64,000 bases of DNA, taken from NCBI GenBank assembly GCA_947493215.1, contig CANLQE010000001.1, positions 1 through 64,000 on the forward strand. The letters run 5' to 3'. A program made the translations under genes and the position numbers. Below the pieces are notes generated by a model, which did no database searches, was not told the origin of the DNA, and saw only the letters and a list, made by a program, of their open reading frames with translations. Each line of letters starts with the position of its first letter. Within the stretch, counting starts at the first letter, position 1. Source of the DNA: an uncultured Sphingomonadaceae bacterium (GTDB lineage: Bacteria; Pseudomonadota; Alphaproteobacteria; Sphingomonadales; Sphingomonadaceae). Shown here in pieces: positions 16,733-26,312 of this stretch.

Positions 16733-19330
16733 ATGAATCTCGAGAAATTTACCGACCGCGCTAAAGGTTTTTTGCAATCAGCACAGACCGTGGCGATCAG
16801 GATGAACCATCAGCAGATTACCGCTGCGCATTTACTCAAGGCGTTGCTGGAAGATGATCAGGGCATGGCCTCCGGCTTGATCGCAAAAGCCGGCGGTGAT
16901 GCCAAGCAAGCCCATCTCGAAATCGACACGGCCTTGGACAAAATTCCGGCGGTATCAGGTAGTGGGGCTCAACAAACACCCGGACTCAATAACGATGCCG
17001 TGCGCGTGCTGGATCAGGCGGAACAAGTCGCCGAGAAAGCGGGCGACAGCTATGTTACGGTGGAGCGGCTTTTGCTCGCGCTCACCCTGTCCAAGGACAC
17101 GGCGGCCGGCAAGGCGCTGACCAACGCGGGTGTGACGCCTGATGCTCTAAACAGCGCGATCAACGATTTACGCGGCGGGCGTTCTGCTGACACGGCTTCG
17201 GCCGAAGATCGCTATGACGCGATGAAGAAATTTGCCCGCGACCTCACCGAAGCTGCCCGCGAAGGCAAGATGGATCCGGTTATTGGCCGCGACGAGGAAA
17301 TCCGGCGAACCATCCAGATTTTGGCACGGCGGACCAAGAATAACCCGGTTTTGATCGGTGAACCCGGTGTGGGTAAAACGGCCATTGCCGAAGGGCTAGC
17401 GCTGCGCATTGCCAATGGCGATGTACCCGACAGTTTGAAAGACCGTCGCCTGATGTCGCTCGACATGGGCGCGCTCATTGCGGGCGCGAAATATCGCGGT
17501 GAGTTTGAAGAACGGCTCAAAGGCGTGCTCGACGAAGTGCGGGGTGCGGATGGCGAGATCATATTGTTTATTGATGAAATGCACACGCTTATCGGCGCTG
17601 GTGCGTCGGAAGGCTCGATGGATGCCAGCAACTTGCTGAAACCCGCACTGGCTCGTGGCGAACTGCATTGTATTGGTGCCACCACGCTGGACGAATATCA
17701 AAAGCATGTTGAAAAAGACCCTGCTTTGCAGCGCCGGTTCCAACCCGTTGTCATTGGCGAACCGACGGTCGAAGATACCATTTCGATCCTGCGCGGCCTG
17801 AAGGAAAAATATGAGCTGCACCATGGTGTGCGTATCACCGATGGTGCGCTGGTGAGTGCGGCGACCCTATCGCACCGCTATATATCCGACCGCTTCCTGC
17901 CGGACAAAGCCATCGACTTGATGGACGAAGCGGCGTCGCGGATCCGCATGGAAGTAGAATCCAAGCCGGAGGAAATCGAAACGCTCGACCGGCGGATCAT
18001 CCAGCTCAAGATCGAGCGCGAAGCCTTGTCCAAGGAAAGCGATGACGCGTCGAAAAGTCGTCTCGAAACTTTAGAAAAGGATTTGTCCGAGCTCGAACAG
18101 GAATCGACGGAACTCACCACACGCTGGCAGGGTGAGAAAGACAAGATCAACGCCGAAGCCCATGTGAAGGAAGAACTGGATGCCGCGCGTCTGGAGCTGG
18201 AACAGGCCGAGCGTGCTGGTGATCTCGCCAAGGCGGGTGAGCTGAGCTACGGCACCATTCCCAATCTTGAAAAGAAACTGGAAGAGGCCGGCGACGCGAC
18301 TGAAGGCGCGATGTTGCGCGAGGAAGTCGTCAGTGAAGATATCGCCTCTGTTGTTTCCAAATGGACCGGCATCCCGGTAGATAAAATGCTCGAAGGCGAA
18401 CGTGAAAAACTGCTCGCCATGGAAGAGTTGATCGGGAAACGGGTTATTGGTCAGAAGGATGCGATTGAGGCGGTGTCCGCCGCTGTTCGCCGGTCACGCG
18501 CGGGATTGCAAGACCCCAACCGCCCCCTCGGCAGCTTCCTGTTCCTCGGCCCCACCGGCGTCGGCAAAACCGAACTCACCAAGGCACTGGCTGGTTTCCT
18601 ATTTGATGATGATCAGGCGATGGTCCGCATCGACATGTCCGAATTTATGGAAAAGCATAGCGTCGCTCGCCTGATCGGCGCGCCTCCCGGCTATGTCGGC
18701 TATGAAGAAGGCGGCGTGCTCACCGAAGCAGTGCGCAGACGCCCCTATCAGGTCATCCTGTTTGACGAGGTCGAGAAAGCCCATAGCGATGTGTTCAACG
18801 TCCTGTTGCAGGTACTTGATGATGGCCATCTTACCGATGGCCAGGGCCGCAAGGTCGACTTTTCTAACACGTTGATCATCCTGACTTCCAACTTGGGCAG
18901 CCAATATATGGCGAACCTTAAAGATGATGAGAAGGTCAAGGATGTCGAACCGCAGGTCATGGAAGTCGTCAGGGCGCATTTCCGGCCCGAATTTCTCAAC
19001 CGGCTGGACGAGATCATCCTGTTCCATCGCCTCGCCGAAGAACATATGGCGCCGATTGTCGAAATTCAGGTCGCCCGTGTGCAAAAACTGCTTAAGGACC
19101 GCAAGATCGTCCTCGAACTAAACGATGCCGCCAAACGCTGGCTCGGCCGGGTAGGCTATGATCCTGTATACGGCGCAAGACCTCTAAAACGCGCGATCCA
19201 GAAATATCTCCAGGATCCGCTCGCCGACATGATATTGCGCGGCAATGTGCCGGATAATAGCACCGTGGAGATTGACGAGGGCGATGGCGCGCTGAAAATG
19301 GAGCCGGTCGCGACAGCACCAGAAGGTTGA
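16733..19330 (+). CDS. clpB: ATP-dependent disaggregase ClpB
   Basis: At 865 residues this is a full-length ClpB. An N-terminal double Clp_N repeat (1-145) is followed by AAA-1 with Walker [10 protein letters not shown] and Walker [11 protein letters not shown], a long coiled-coil middle domain (about 405-530) that separates ClpB from ClpA and ClpC, and AAA-2 with GPTGVGKTE and [11 protein letters not shown], then the C-terminal D2-small domain with [10 protein letters not shown]. It works with DnaK to dissolve protein aggregates in the cytoplasm. The IGF/IGL loop used to bind ClpP is absent, as expected. A heat-shock type promoter lies in front. The sulfotransferase-like gene follows after 37 bases. 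Confidence 0.97.
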   Translation: MNLEKFTDRAKGFLQSAQTVAIRMNHQQITAAHLLKALLEDDQGMASGLIAKAGGDAKQAHLEIDTALDKIPAVSGSGAQQTPGLNNDAVRVLDQAEQVAEKAGDSYVTVERLLLALTLSKDTAAGKALTNAGVTPDALNSAINDLRGGRSADTASAEDRYDAMKKFARDLTEAAREGKMDPVIGRDEEIRRTIQILARRTKNNPVLIGEPGVGKTAIAEGLALRIANGDVPDSLKDRRLMSLDMGALIAGAKYRGEFEERLKGVLDEVRGADGEIILFIDEMHTLIGAGASEGSMDASNLLKPALARGELHCIGATTLDEYQKHVEKDPALQRRFQPVVIGEPTVEDTISILRGLKEKYELHHGVRITDGALVSAATLSHRYISDRFLPDKAIDLMDEAASRIRMEVESKPEEIETLDRRIIQLKIEREALSKESDDASKSRLETLEKDLSELEQESTELTTRWQGEKDKINAEAHVKEELDAARLELEQAERAGDLAKAGELSYGTIPNLEKKLEEAGDATEGAMLREEVVSEDIASVVSKWTGIPVDKMLEGEREKLLAMEELIGKRVIGQKDAIEAVSAAVRRSRAGLQDPNRPLGSFLFLGPTGVGKTELTKALAGFLFDDDQAMVRIDMSEFMEKHSVARLIGAPPGYVGYEEGGVLTEAVRRRPYQVILFDEVEKAHSDVFNVLLQVLDDGHLTDGQGRKVDFSNTLIILTSNLGSQYMANLKDDEKVKDVEPQVMEVVRAHFRPEFLNRLDEIILFHRLAEEHMAPIVEIQVARVQKLLKDRKIVLELNDAAKRWLGRVGYDPVYGARPLKRAIQKYLQDPLADMILRGNVPDNSTVEIDEGDGALKMEPVATAPEG

Positions 19331-19367
19331 ACTTGCACCCGCTGTTGATGTTCGGCAGATAAAGACC

Positions 19368-20411
19368 ATGATCAGTACTGTGCAACAGGGTGAAATATTG
19401 AGCGATGCCAGCTATTTGGCCCATCGCTATGATGAAGCAAATGATGCGTTCCGGTTCCTGTCAGTTCCGCGTGATGTTCATCGGCAATGTACATTCATCA
19501 CGGATGAACATTTGCCCAATATCGAGCAGTTTAAGGCTATTTCTAATTCTGACCTTGCCGGAGCATCACCGGCAACCGCACCGGTGCATTTCATATTCCA
19601 TTCCGCCTATTGCTGTTCCACCATGCTTGCCCGCGCCTTTGATATTGAGGGCGTGTCAATGGGCCTCAAAGAGCCCGTAGTCTTAAACGACATGATCGGC
19701 TGGCGTCGGCGGGGGGCCGATCCGGCCAAACAGCAACAGGTCATGGAACAGAGCCTAGCCTTGCTTTCGCGACCCTTTGGTGAAGATCGAGCGGTCATCA
19801 TCAAACCATCGAACATCTGTAACCCGCTCGCCATTGAAATGTTGCGTATGCGACCAGAGGCCAAGGCGTTGCTTCTTTATGCGCCGATTGATGGATTCCT
19901 CAAATCCATCGCCAAGAAAGAGATGTGGGGTAGGATATGGGTGCGCGATGTGCTGATCGGGACGTTAAAAGATGGCTATGCTGTTGGCGGGTTTTCGCAA
20001 GATGAGCTGTTGCAGTTAACCGATTTGCAGGTTGCCGCGATCGGCTGGCTGTCTCAGCATGCACTATTTGCGAAAATTATCGACGCCATTGGCGCAGACC
20101 GGGTCAAAACACTCGATAGCGATAGATTTCTAGCGCAGTCGCCCGCGACGATCGCAGCGCTATCGGACCTCTATGGACTGGGGCTGGACGCGTCAGATAT
20201 TGACGCAGTCGTTCAAGGACCGGCCTTTACCAGCCATTCCAAGCTCGATCAGGTAAAACGCGGCGAGATATTCGATGCCAAAGCGCGCGAACAGGAACAA
20301 CGAGAGGTCGCTAAGGTCCATGGCGCCGAGATTGATATGGTGGCGGCATGGACAAAGGCTGTGGCAGACAGCCAAGCTATCAAACTGGATATTGGTTCAA
20401 ACTTGCTTTGA
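19368..20411 (+). CDS. Sulfotransferase-like P-loop protein of unknown function
   Basis: A 347-residue soluble protein. Residues 71-90 (VHFIFHSAYCCSTMLARAFD) resemble the phosphosulfate-binding loop of sulfotransferases, although the typical G-x-x-R/S-S-G-S-T is replaced by HSAYCCST. A strand ending RAVIIKPSN and a later DSDRFLAQSPATIAALSDLYGL fit the sulfotransferase fold. The donor and acceptor cannot be told, and the double cysteine in the loop is unusual, so activity is uncertain. It begins 37 bases after clpB and may be co-transcribed with it; the ribosome binding site is weak. Confidence 0.6.
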   Translation: MISTVQQGEILSDASYLAHRYDEANDAFRFLSVPRDVHRQCTFITDEHLPNIEQFKAISNSDLAGASPATAPVHFIFHSAYCCSTMLARAFDIEGVSMGLKEPVVLNDMIGWRRRGADPAKQQQVMEQSLALLSRPFGEDRAVIIKPSNICNPLAIEMLRMRPEAKALLLYAPIDGFLKSIAKKEMWGRIWVRDVLIGTLKDGYAVGGFSQDELLQLTDLQVAAIGWLSQHALFAKIIDAIGADRVKTLDSDRFLAQSPATIAALSDLYGLGLDASDIDAVVQGPAFTSHSKLDQVKRGEIFDAKAREQEQREVAKVHGAEIDMVAAWTKAVADSQAIKLDIGSNLL

Positions 20412-20434
20412 ATTTTTATCAGCAATGAGGACTA

Positions 20435-20719
20435 TCACTGGAAGAAACCGGGTTCAGTAGATTCTACGAAGTCTCTCGATTCTTTAGAGCCCTTGCGCGC
20501 ATATTCTTTCCATTGGCTGTTGCTCATACAGACCCGCCTCTTTTTGACGCGTGATCCAATAACAGGCTCCGACCGGCACCGCACATAGTCGGGATGCTTT
20601 CTGTCGGTAATTTTTTTGGGCTTCTCTACTGCCGGTACGTTTTCAGAAGTCGCCAATGCCGGCGGCGCTGAAATCAAGGAGACACCGACGACAAGAACCA
20701 CTGATATCGTATAGCGCAT
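20435..20719 (-). CDS. Small secreted protein, paralogue A
   Basis: Ninety-four residues with a signal peptide (1-23, ending PPALATS). The mature part carries KPKKITDRKHPDYVRCRSEPVIGSRV-KKRRVC-x-SNSQWKEY, a short basic motif with two conserved cysteines. The next gene upstream (20733-21044) encodes the same motif almost unchanged, so the two are tandem duplicates. Function is unknown; I know the motif only as a recurrent piece of small exported sphingomonad proteins. The two genes are 13 bases apart and likely form an operon. Confidence 0.75.
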   Translation of the reverse strand: MRYTISVVLVVGVSLISAPPALATSENVPAVEKPKKITDRKHPDYVRCRSEPVIGSRVKKRRVCMSNSQWKEYARKGSKESRDFVESTEPGFFQ

Positions 20720-20732
20720 GTTACAAACCCAC

Positions 20733-21044
20733 CTAGTTGCTGCTTGACCCGGACTGATGGTCTTTCACCAATTCATTAGCTCGCCTGTTGCCTTCGGCGT
20801 TAAATTGCTTCCATTGGCGATTGGTCAGACAGATGCGTTTTTTCTTAACGCGAGATCCGATCACTGGTTCCGAACGACAACGCACAAAATTAGGATCCCT
20901 GCGATCCGTTATCTTCTTTGGCTTCTTTACCGCTTCAGTTTCATCAGCCGCAGTCGTGTCAGCGTTCATTTCGGCCGATAAGACAGAGGGCGTCGCTAAC
21001 ATCGATGCGCCAATCGCTATGACGACATATTTACGTATGTTCAT
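20733..21044 (-). CDS. Small secreted protein, paralogue B
   Basis: This 103-residue paralogue of its neighbour has a signal peptide (1-24, ending SVLSAE), an acidic stretch, then the shared motif KPKKITDRRDPNFVRCRSEPV-IGSRVKKKRIC-x-TNRQWKQF with both cysteines kept. The ATG at 21044 is preferred because TTTGGAG lies seven bases upstream; the in-frame ATG at 21050 and TTG at 21056 are too close to that site. Function is unknown; the two cysteines could form a disulfide in the periplasm. It is the first gene of the pair. Confidence 0.75.
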   Translation of the reverse strand: MNIRKYVVIAIGASMLATPSVLSAEMNADTTAADETEAVKKPKKITDRRDPNFVRCRSEPVIGSRVKKKRICLTNRQWKQFNAEGNRRANELVKDHQSGSSSN

Positions 21045-21096
21045 GATCATCTCCAAAGGTTGGATAAAATTATACGCAGTTGAACGCTTGTTACAA

Positions 21097-21126
21097 CAAA
21101 AAAGGGCGAGCCTTGCGGCCCGCCCT
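21097..21126 (-). terminator. Rho-independent terminator of the TonB receptor gene
   Basis: AGGGCGAGCC (21103-21112) pairs with GGCCCGCCCT (21117-21126) around a 4-base loop with one mismatch. Read on the minus strand the stem is followed by a run of six to seven T, shortly after the stop codon of the receptor gene at 21153. Confidence 0.8.
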
Positions 21127-21152
21127 CTTTTTCAAGCTCTTAATCCGAAGGA

Positions 21153-24140
21153 TTAGAAGCTGAATTTCACCGCAGCTGCGAAACGACGACCCAGGGCATC
21201 ATAAGATGACGGGTAAACGTTACCGCTGTTGAACGATGTTGAGCCAACATCCGAACCAACTTCTGATGGCGCGTTGTCGAACAGGTTGCGGATGGTCAGA
21301 GTCAACTGAACGTTGTCACTGATTTCCCACTGACCAGTAAGGTCAAAATAGTGCTCGGCACCAATGCTGAGGAATTCAGGTTCAACCAAACAACCACCTG
21401 TATCTGCACCCAATGGGTCAGGGCAACCAACAGGATCAGCCTGTGCAGCAGCCAATTCGGCAGCAAACTGGTTTGGCTCATATTCAACGCCATCCATGTA
21501 GCGCCACAATAGTGACAAACGGAATTCATCGTTGAACGTAAGCGATGTCCGCTGACTAAATCCGAATTCAGGCTGAATAGACAGACAGTTTACACTGTAG
21601 AAACCAACACATTCACGGTTCAAGCTGCCTGGCGTAGCCTGGAACAAGTTTTTGTTCGTCCAAGTTCCGTTGAAGGACATAGCCAAACCAATGTTGTCGG
21701 TCAGGTCTGTGCGATAGTTGACCGCGAGATCGATACCATCGGTTTCAATTGTACCCAAGTTTGTCAGGTTCAAAGGAAGACCAGGAGTATCAGCCGCAGA
21801 ACCGGAGAGACTACCGTCCAGTGGATTACGACGGATCGCAAGACACTCAGCGCTGGTTGGTGATGCATTGAATACGAAACAAGCGTCGCTTGCATCACCC
21901 GGTGCTGGGGTGGTGATAGCATCGGTCACTTCGATGTTCCAATAATCGACCGTCAAAGACAGACCAGGAATTGCTTCCGGTTCTGCCAAGAAGCCGAAGG
22001 TCCATGTTTTTGCAGTTTCCGTACCAAGGTTCAAGTTACCACCCGTTGTGACGTTAACCTGACCAGCAACTGGGTTGTTGATGATACCGATGCTTCCTGG
22101 AGGCGCACCCTGAGCAAGACAAATTGCCGTGAGGTTAGCATTTCCAACAGGAGCTGCGCCAGCACATGGATCTTGACCCAAGTTGCTGAGGCCCGTTGAA
22201 ACTGGCGTAAACAGCTCACCAATATTTGGTGCGCGTGAAGAACGCTGATAGTTACCACGGATTTTCAGACCAATTACTGGTTCCCAAGAACCGCCTGCTT
22301 TCCAAGTAAACTCGGTACCAGCAGTCGAATAATCGGAATAACGTGCACCAAGCTCAATCGTTAAGCTTTCAGCAAGCGTAACGCCTTCGAGCAATGGAAT
22401 AACGACTTCGCCAAATGCATCATATACATCATAGCTACCTGTAATGTCAGGAGCAGCGCCGCCGCCGCCAACAACAGCACCAGGAGTCTGGGACGCTTCG
22501 TCACTACGACGTTGCGCGCCAAATTCGCGATACTCAGCACCAACAGCGAAGCCGATTGGTGTGTCGGTTAGACCAAAGCCAAGATCACCGCTAACCAAAG
22601 CATTGACCTGAGCCAATGATGTGGAAGTGATAACCTGTTGGGTCAGAGCAAATGTAAAGTCGATCTGTTCCTGGGTCAGGCTACCAATTGGGCCAAGCAA
22701 GTTGATCGGCACACAGCCAGCGGTTGGATCGGTACAAGTATTCTCATCAATCGCGAGCAATGCTTGTTGCAAACGAGCAAAACGAGCAAAACCAGATTGG
22801 CGTTGAATACGCTCACTTTCACCATAGCCACCGGAGATATCCCAAGAGATATTGTCGGTGATGTCGCCACGTGCGCCAACAACAAAGTTGAACACGGTGC
22901 TGGTGAAGTCAGAGTTACGTGTACCAGCTTCAACCGAACGACGACGGATGCCGAGGTTTACAGTTGCGTAGTTCGGGTTTGGAGAACCGTCAGCCAAGGT
23001 TGGGCCTGTTGTATCATCCAAAAGCGTCTGACACTGAGCAGGCGTACGTGCTTGAACACCATCAGTTGCAGGGTCAATATCATCACCGGCACAAATTGCG
23101 TTACCGATTACGTCGTTCAGGAACGGGTTGCCGTAGTTCAACGCATAGGTGTTGAAGAACGAACCGCCTGGAGCGATAATCGTAGAAACGGTCTGCTTAG
23201 AGAATGAACCCTGCGCATAGACTTCTACTGCATCGCTAACTTCGTAACGGCCCTGTGTGAACAGGTTGAAACGCTCAAATGGTGTCTGGAAAATGTTGAA
23301 CGGGTTAAAGTTGAACAGGTTCGAAGACGCTGGGTCAAGACCGGTACCGTCAGCATTAATCTGTGCACTTACTGGACCACGAAGGTTAGCAGGAACAGAG
23401 TTTGATGAACCACCAGCATTACCAGTGAAAGAACCGATGTTGAATTCAGAGAACGAACGGTCGCCCTGAAAAACAGCATCCTGATCCTGATAGCCAACAC
23501 TCAATACAACGTTACCACGACCATCGTCGAAGTTTGCACCGATTGTCAGGTCACCGCGGAAAACGTTACCGTCGCCCTGTTCAGTAATCTGTTGGCTGAG
23601 GTTTAGTTCAACGCCAGCAAAATCTTGCTTGGTGATGAAGTTGACAACACCAGAGATCGCATCCGCACCATAAGTGGTTGTAGCACCACCGGTTAGAATA
23701 TCTGTACGTTCGATAACCGCCAACGGGATGTTGTTAAGGTCAACACGGCCAGTTGTATCAGCAGGAACATAACGACGTCCGTCAAGCAGAACGAGGTTAC
23801 GCTGTGAACCCAAGTTACGCAGGTTAACGAAGGAAGAACCACCGTTACCATTGTTAACTGCAGAACCGATGCTTGGAACCGAGCTAGGCAGTTCACGCAG
23901 GAATTGCTCAGCAACGTTTGTCTGACGCAGTTCCAGTTCTTCAGAGGTTACAACGCCAACCGGGCTAGACAGCTCAAGGTTAGGGTTGGTGATACGAGAA
24001 CCGGTAACAACGATGACTTCCTCATCAACTGCATCGGCTTCTTGTACGTCTTGGTCCTGCGCGTAGGCAGGTGCTGAAACCATAGCAAGACCGAGCACAA
24101 CTGGTGCCGTTCCGCTCATCAGCTTCGTAAATTTTTTCAT
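21153..24140 (-). CDS. TonB-dependent outer-membrane receptor
   Basis: A 995-residue outer-membrane transporter. The signal peptide (1-27, ending PAYAQD) is followed by an acidic linker with EEVIVVTGSRI, which resembles a TonB box, then the plug domain (about 55-165: PSSVPSIGSAVNN, LRNLGSQRNLVLLDGRRYVP, GGATTTYGADAISGVVNFITK). A 22-strand barrel ends with the terminal aromatic motif AAAVKFSF. It imports a large substrate using the TonB-ExbBD proton-driven system. The substrate is unknown. It is monocistronic, closed by a terminator, with a 386-base upstream region. Codon use is strongly biased toward a few codons (AAC, GGT, GTT), suggesting high expression. Confidence 0.93.
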   Translation of the reverse strand: MKKFTKLMSGTAPVVLGLAMVSAPAYAQDQDVQEADAVDEEVIVVTGSRITNPNLELSSPVGVVTSEELELRQTNVAEQFLRELPSSVPSIGSAVNNGNGGSSFVNLRNLGSQRNLVLLDGRRYVPADTTGRVDLNNIPLAVIERTDILTGGATTTYGADAISGVVNFITKQDFAGVELNLSQQITEQGDGNVFRGDLTIGANFDDGRGNVVLSVGYQDQDAVFQGDRSFSEFNIGSFTGNAGGSSNSVPANLRGPVSAQINADGTGLDPASSNLFNFNPFNIFQTPFERFNLFTQGRYEVSDAVEVYAQGSFSKQTVSTIIAPGGSFFNTYALNYGNPFLNDVIGNAICAGDDIDPATDGVQARTPAQCQTLLDDTTGPTLADGSPNPNYATVNLGIRRRSVEAGTRNSDFTSTVFNFVVGARGDITDNISWDISGGYGESERIQRQSGFARFARLQQALLAIDENTCTDPTAGCVPINLLGPIGSLTQEQIDFTFALTQQVITSTSLAQVNALVSGDLGFGLTDTPIGFAVGAEYREFGAQRRSDEASQTPGAVVGGGGAAPDITGSYDVYDAFGEVVIPLLEGVTLAESLTIELGARYSDYSTAGTEFTWKAGGSWEPVIGLKIRGNYQRSSRAPNIGELFTPVSTGLSNLGQDPCAGAAPVGNANLTAICLAQGAPPGSIGIINNPVAGQVNVTTGGNLNLGTETAKTWTFGFLAEPEAIPGLSLTVDYWNIEVTDAITTPAPGDASDACFVFNASPTSAECLAIRRNPLDGSLSGSAADTPGLPLNLTNLGTIETDGIDLAVNYRTDLTDNIGLAMSFNGTWTNKNLFQATPGSLNRECVGFYSVNCLSIQPEFGFSQRTSLTFNDEFRLSLLWRYMDGVEYEPNQFAAELAAAQADPVGCPDPLGADTGGCLVEPEFLSIGAEHYFDLTGQWEISDNVQLTLTIRNLFDNAPSEVGSDVGSTSFNSGNVYPSSYDALGRRFAAAVKFSF

Positions 24141-24526
24141 GTTATTCCAGTCCCTTATTCTGGAGGAGCAGAGCCCCCAATGGCCCGCTTCTGTAGTTGT
24201 CCCATCGAATCATCCGCGTTTTGGACACGCGCAAGATCCCATCGGAATGGCAGGCAGATGCCGGAATTGGGCAATGCTGTAAAGCGGCTGTTCAGGTTTC
24301 TGGGGCAGTTTTGTAGAGAATGTAACTATTTTGTCACAGTCACATCGATGCCTCGATATCGAATCAGAAGCTCCAAGCCATTGCTTTTAGACCCTGATTT
24401 ACAATCCTTTTCCACACATGCGGGCGCGCTATTGCGCGTGATCAATGTTGTGCTAGTGATTGTTCAGTACCGCAAGCCTCACCAAAGACACACATTTAGA
24501 CGTCCGAAACGTCGAGGAGCAAAGAT
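24141..24526. other. Divergent promoter region, no supported gene
   Basis: These 386 bases separate the minus-strand TonB receptor from a plus-strand exported protein. The receptor ATG is preceded on its strand by CCAGAATAAGGGACTGG, giving a ribosome binding site. A plus-strand frame at 24180-24530 has no protein-like pattern and was not accepted. No clear operator was recognised. Confidence 0.5.
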
Positions 24527-25087
24527 ATGAATGATAGAGATACAAAGTCGCACGCGACATTCGCTTCTATAGCCTGTGCCGCCCTTATATTTGGCGCTCC
24601 GGCGGTGGCTGCAAAGAAGGGAGATGCGGTTTCTGCGCCTCCGGCTATCTATACTGAACTGGTGGCGTGCAAAAACATTACTGATGCCCAACAACGGCTA
24701 GCCTGCTTCGATACCAAGGTTGCCGCGCTCGAATCCGCGCAAGCCAGTAATCAGCTTGTGATCGCAGACCGCGAGCAAGTACGCGAGGCACGCCGCGGTT
24801 TGTTCGGCTTGTCGCTTCCGCGGATAAAACTATTCGATGGCGATGAAGAAAAAGGCGACAATGTTAATGAAATTGAGGCCAAGATTTCATCAGTCCGCAC
24901 ATTGCGGGGCGGTAAATTGCTGATAAAACTGGATGACGGCGCTGTTTGGCAACAAACTGACACAAAAACCAATATGCGAAGGCCCAAGGTCGGTGATTCC
25001 ATCGTCGTCAAACGCGGGTCTTTGGGCAGCTTCGTCGCGAAAGTGAATGACGGCCGTGCGTTCAAAGTGAAACGGATCGTCAACTGA
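24527..25087 (+). CDS. Exported hypothetical protein
   Basis: A 186-residue protein with a signal peptide (about 1-28, ending APAVAAKK). The mature part begins YTELVACKNITDAQQRLACFDTKVAALE, a pattern with two cysteines 13 apart, found at the start of several periplasmic proteins of unknown role. A C-terminal beta-rich region (KISSVRTLRGGKLLIKLDDGAVWQQ, KVGDSIVVKRGSLGSFVAKVNDGRAFKVKR) looks like a small barrel. CGAGGAGCAAAGAT gives a good ribosome binding site. It converges on the M23 peptidase gene. Confidence 0.7.
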   Translation: MNDRDTKSHATFASIACAALIFGAPAVAAKKGDAVSAPPAIYTELVACKNITDAQQRLACFDTKVAALESAQASNQLVIADREQVREARRGLFGLSLPRIKLFDGDEEKGDNVNEIEAKISSVRTLRGGKLLIKLDDGAVWQQTDTKTNMRRPKVGDSIVVKRGSLGSFVAKVNDGRAFKVKRIVN

Positions 25088-25129
25088 TCAGAAGTTGGCC
25101 CCGATATATTTAGGGCCTATCGACCAAAG

Positions 25130-26011
25130 TCAGCGCATCGGCCCCGTTAGCAATATGGGGTCGATCCTTGCTTTGTTCCATTTCATCGACCAGTGCAGAT
25201 GCGGGCCGGTCGCGCGTCCGGTTGCACCGATGCGCCCAATCGGTTCACCGCGCTTCACTTCCTGGCCTTCTTTGACCAATATGGCTGAGGCGTGCAAAAA
25301 AGCGCTATTCAGACCCATGCCGTGATCAATCATCAGTAGATTGCCTTCGAGCGAGAAGGGCTTGCTAGCGGCCAATGTTACAACGCCATCGGCGGGTGCT
25401 ACGAAATAAGTACCGGCACCCCCTGCAATATCTACGCCGCTATGATAACTGCCAGGCTCACCTTTATAAACACGCTGTGATCCGAACATGCCAGAGATGC
25501 GTCCTTTGGCTGGCCAGATGAATGTCTGGCGCCACCCCTTGCTATCGCTCCTGACCTGGCGTGCCGCATTAATCTGTGCCAGTTCCGGGCGGCGTCGCTT
25601 CATAAAAGCCGCGCTGGGGCCGCCGCTACGTCTCGAAACATTGACATGCTCAATTTTCCACTTGCGCGGCGCGATACTGAAAAATTTCTTCACCATCTCG
25701 CCATTTTCTAGCGTTGCGACCATTTTTGCTGCCTGACCGGCATCACGATTAAAGGCGATGATGAACTTGCCATCCTCATCCACTGGCACTGGGTCTCCAT
25801 TAAAAGACAGGCTGCGCGTGCCAGCAGGCGCATCGCCTAGCATCACGCCGCCTTGAATCTCTTGCCCAGAAAAACCGAATTGAACCGCTTGGCGAAAGGC
25901 GGACTCTTCTGCTTCCGACGTTTCGGCAAATGTCGCAGATAGTGGCAGCGCAATCGCGACCACCGCGGCAAGCGTCAATGAACCGAAAATGCTATTCTTC
26001 TTAAGGCCCAT
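25130..26011 (-). CDS. M23-family metallopeptidase (LytM-like)
   Basis: A 293-residue exported protein: signal peptide (about 1-30, ending TFAETS), an N-terminal beta domain and a C-terminal M23/LytM domain with zinc and catalytic motifs HSGVDIAGG, FLHAS and PHLHWSM. These enzymes cut peptide bridges in murein or regulate amidases. All expected histidines are present, so it is likely active. The start at 26011 overlaps the stop of the DUF2093 gene as TAATG; an upstream extension to 26134 would lie wholly inside that gene. It is the last gene of the operon xseA-DUF2093-M23. Confidence 0.9.
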   Translation of the reverse strand: MGLKKNSIFGSLTLAAVVAIALPLSATFAETSEAEESAFRQAVQFGFSGQEIQGGVMLGDAPAGTRSLSFNGDPVPVDEDGKFIIAFNRDAGQAAKMVATLENGEMVKKFFSIAPRKWKIEHVNVSRRSGGPSAAFMKRRRPELAQINAARQVRSDSKGWRQTFIWPAKGRISGMFGSQRVYKGEPGSYHSGVDIAGGAGTYFVAPADGVVTLAASKPFSLEGNLLMIDHGMGLNSAFLHASAILVKEGQEVKRGEPIGRIGATGRATGPHLHWSMKWNKARIDPILLTGPMR

Positions 26012-26220
26012 TATTTTTCTTCTTCCGGCAGGTGTGCCTGAGCGGAGATTTGCGCAGTTGCATAGGCTTCCTGCTTCTCGACACTCCAATAACGTAGCTC
26101 TTCGAGCGGTATCTGTTCGCTGGTCACAGCACATAAAACATGATCGCCGGAAGACAGCGGCCGAAAGCCATTGGGCATGTAATAGAGCTTAGCTACTTTG
26201 TTGCGATTGGACATTAACAT
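26011..26220 (-). CDS. DUF2093-family small protein
   Basis: Sixty-nine residues with the DUF2093 pattern: AKLYYMPNGFRPLSSGDHVLCAVT, then IPLEELRYWSVEKQEAYATA. The family is found in alphaproteobacteria, usually right after xseA, as here; its function is unknown. AAGGG lies seven bases before the ATG at 26220. The stop overlaps the peptidase start, so translation is coupled. Confidence 0.88.
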   Translation of the reverse strand: MLMSNRNKVAKLYYMPNGFRPLSSGDHVLCAVTSEQIPLEELRYWSVEKQEAYATAQISAQAHLPEEEK

Positions 26221-26312
26221 CAGAAAACCCTTACCTTGCGCGCCATTTACCTGTGATTTACCAGCACTTATTTACCGGAAAATATTTACCACTTTCATAA
26301 CAAAGAAAGCGC

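Noticed and set aside
24180-24530. Plus-strand frame of 116 codons upstream of the exported protein gene
   Set aside because: Random-looking sequence in the promoter region of the TonB receptor; no start signal.
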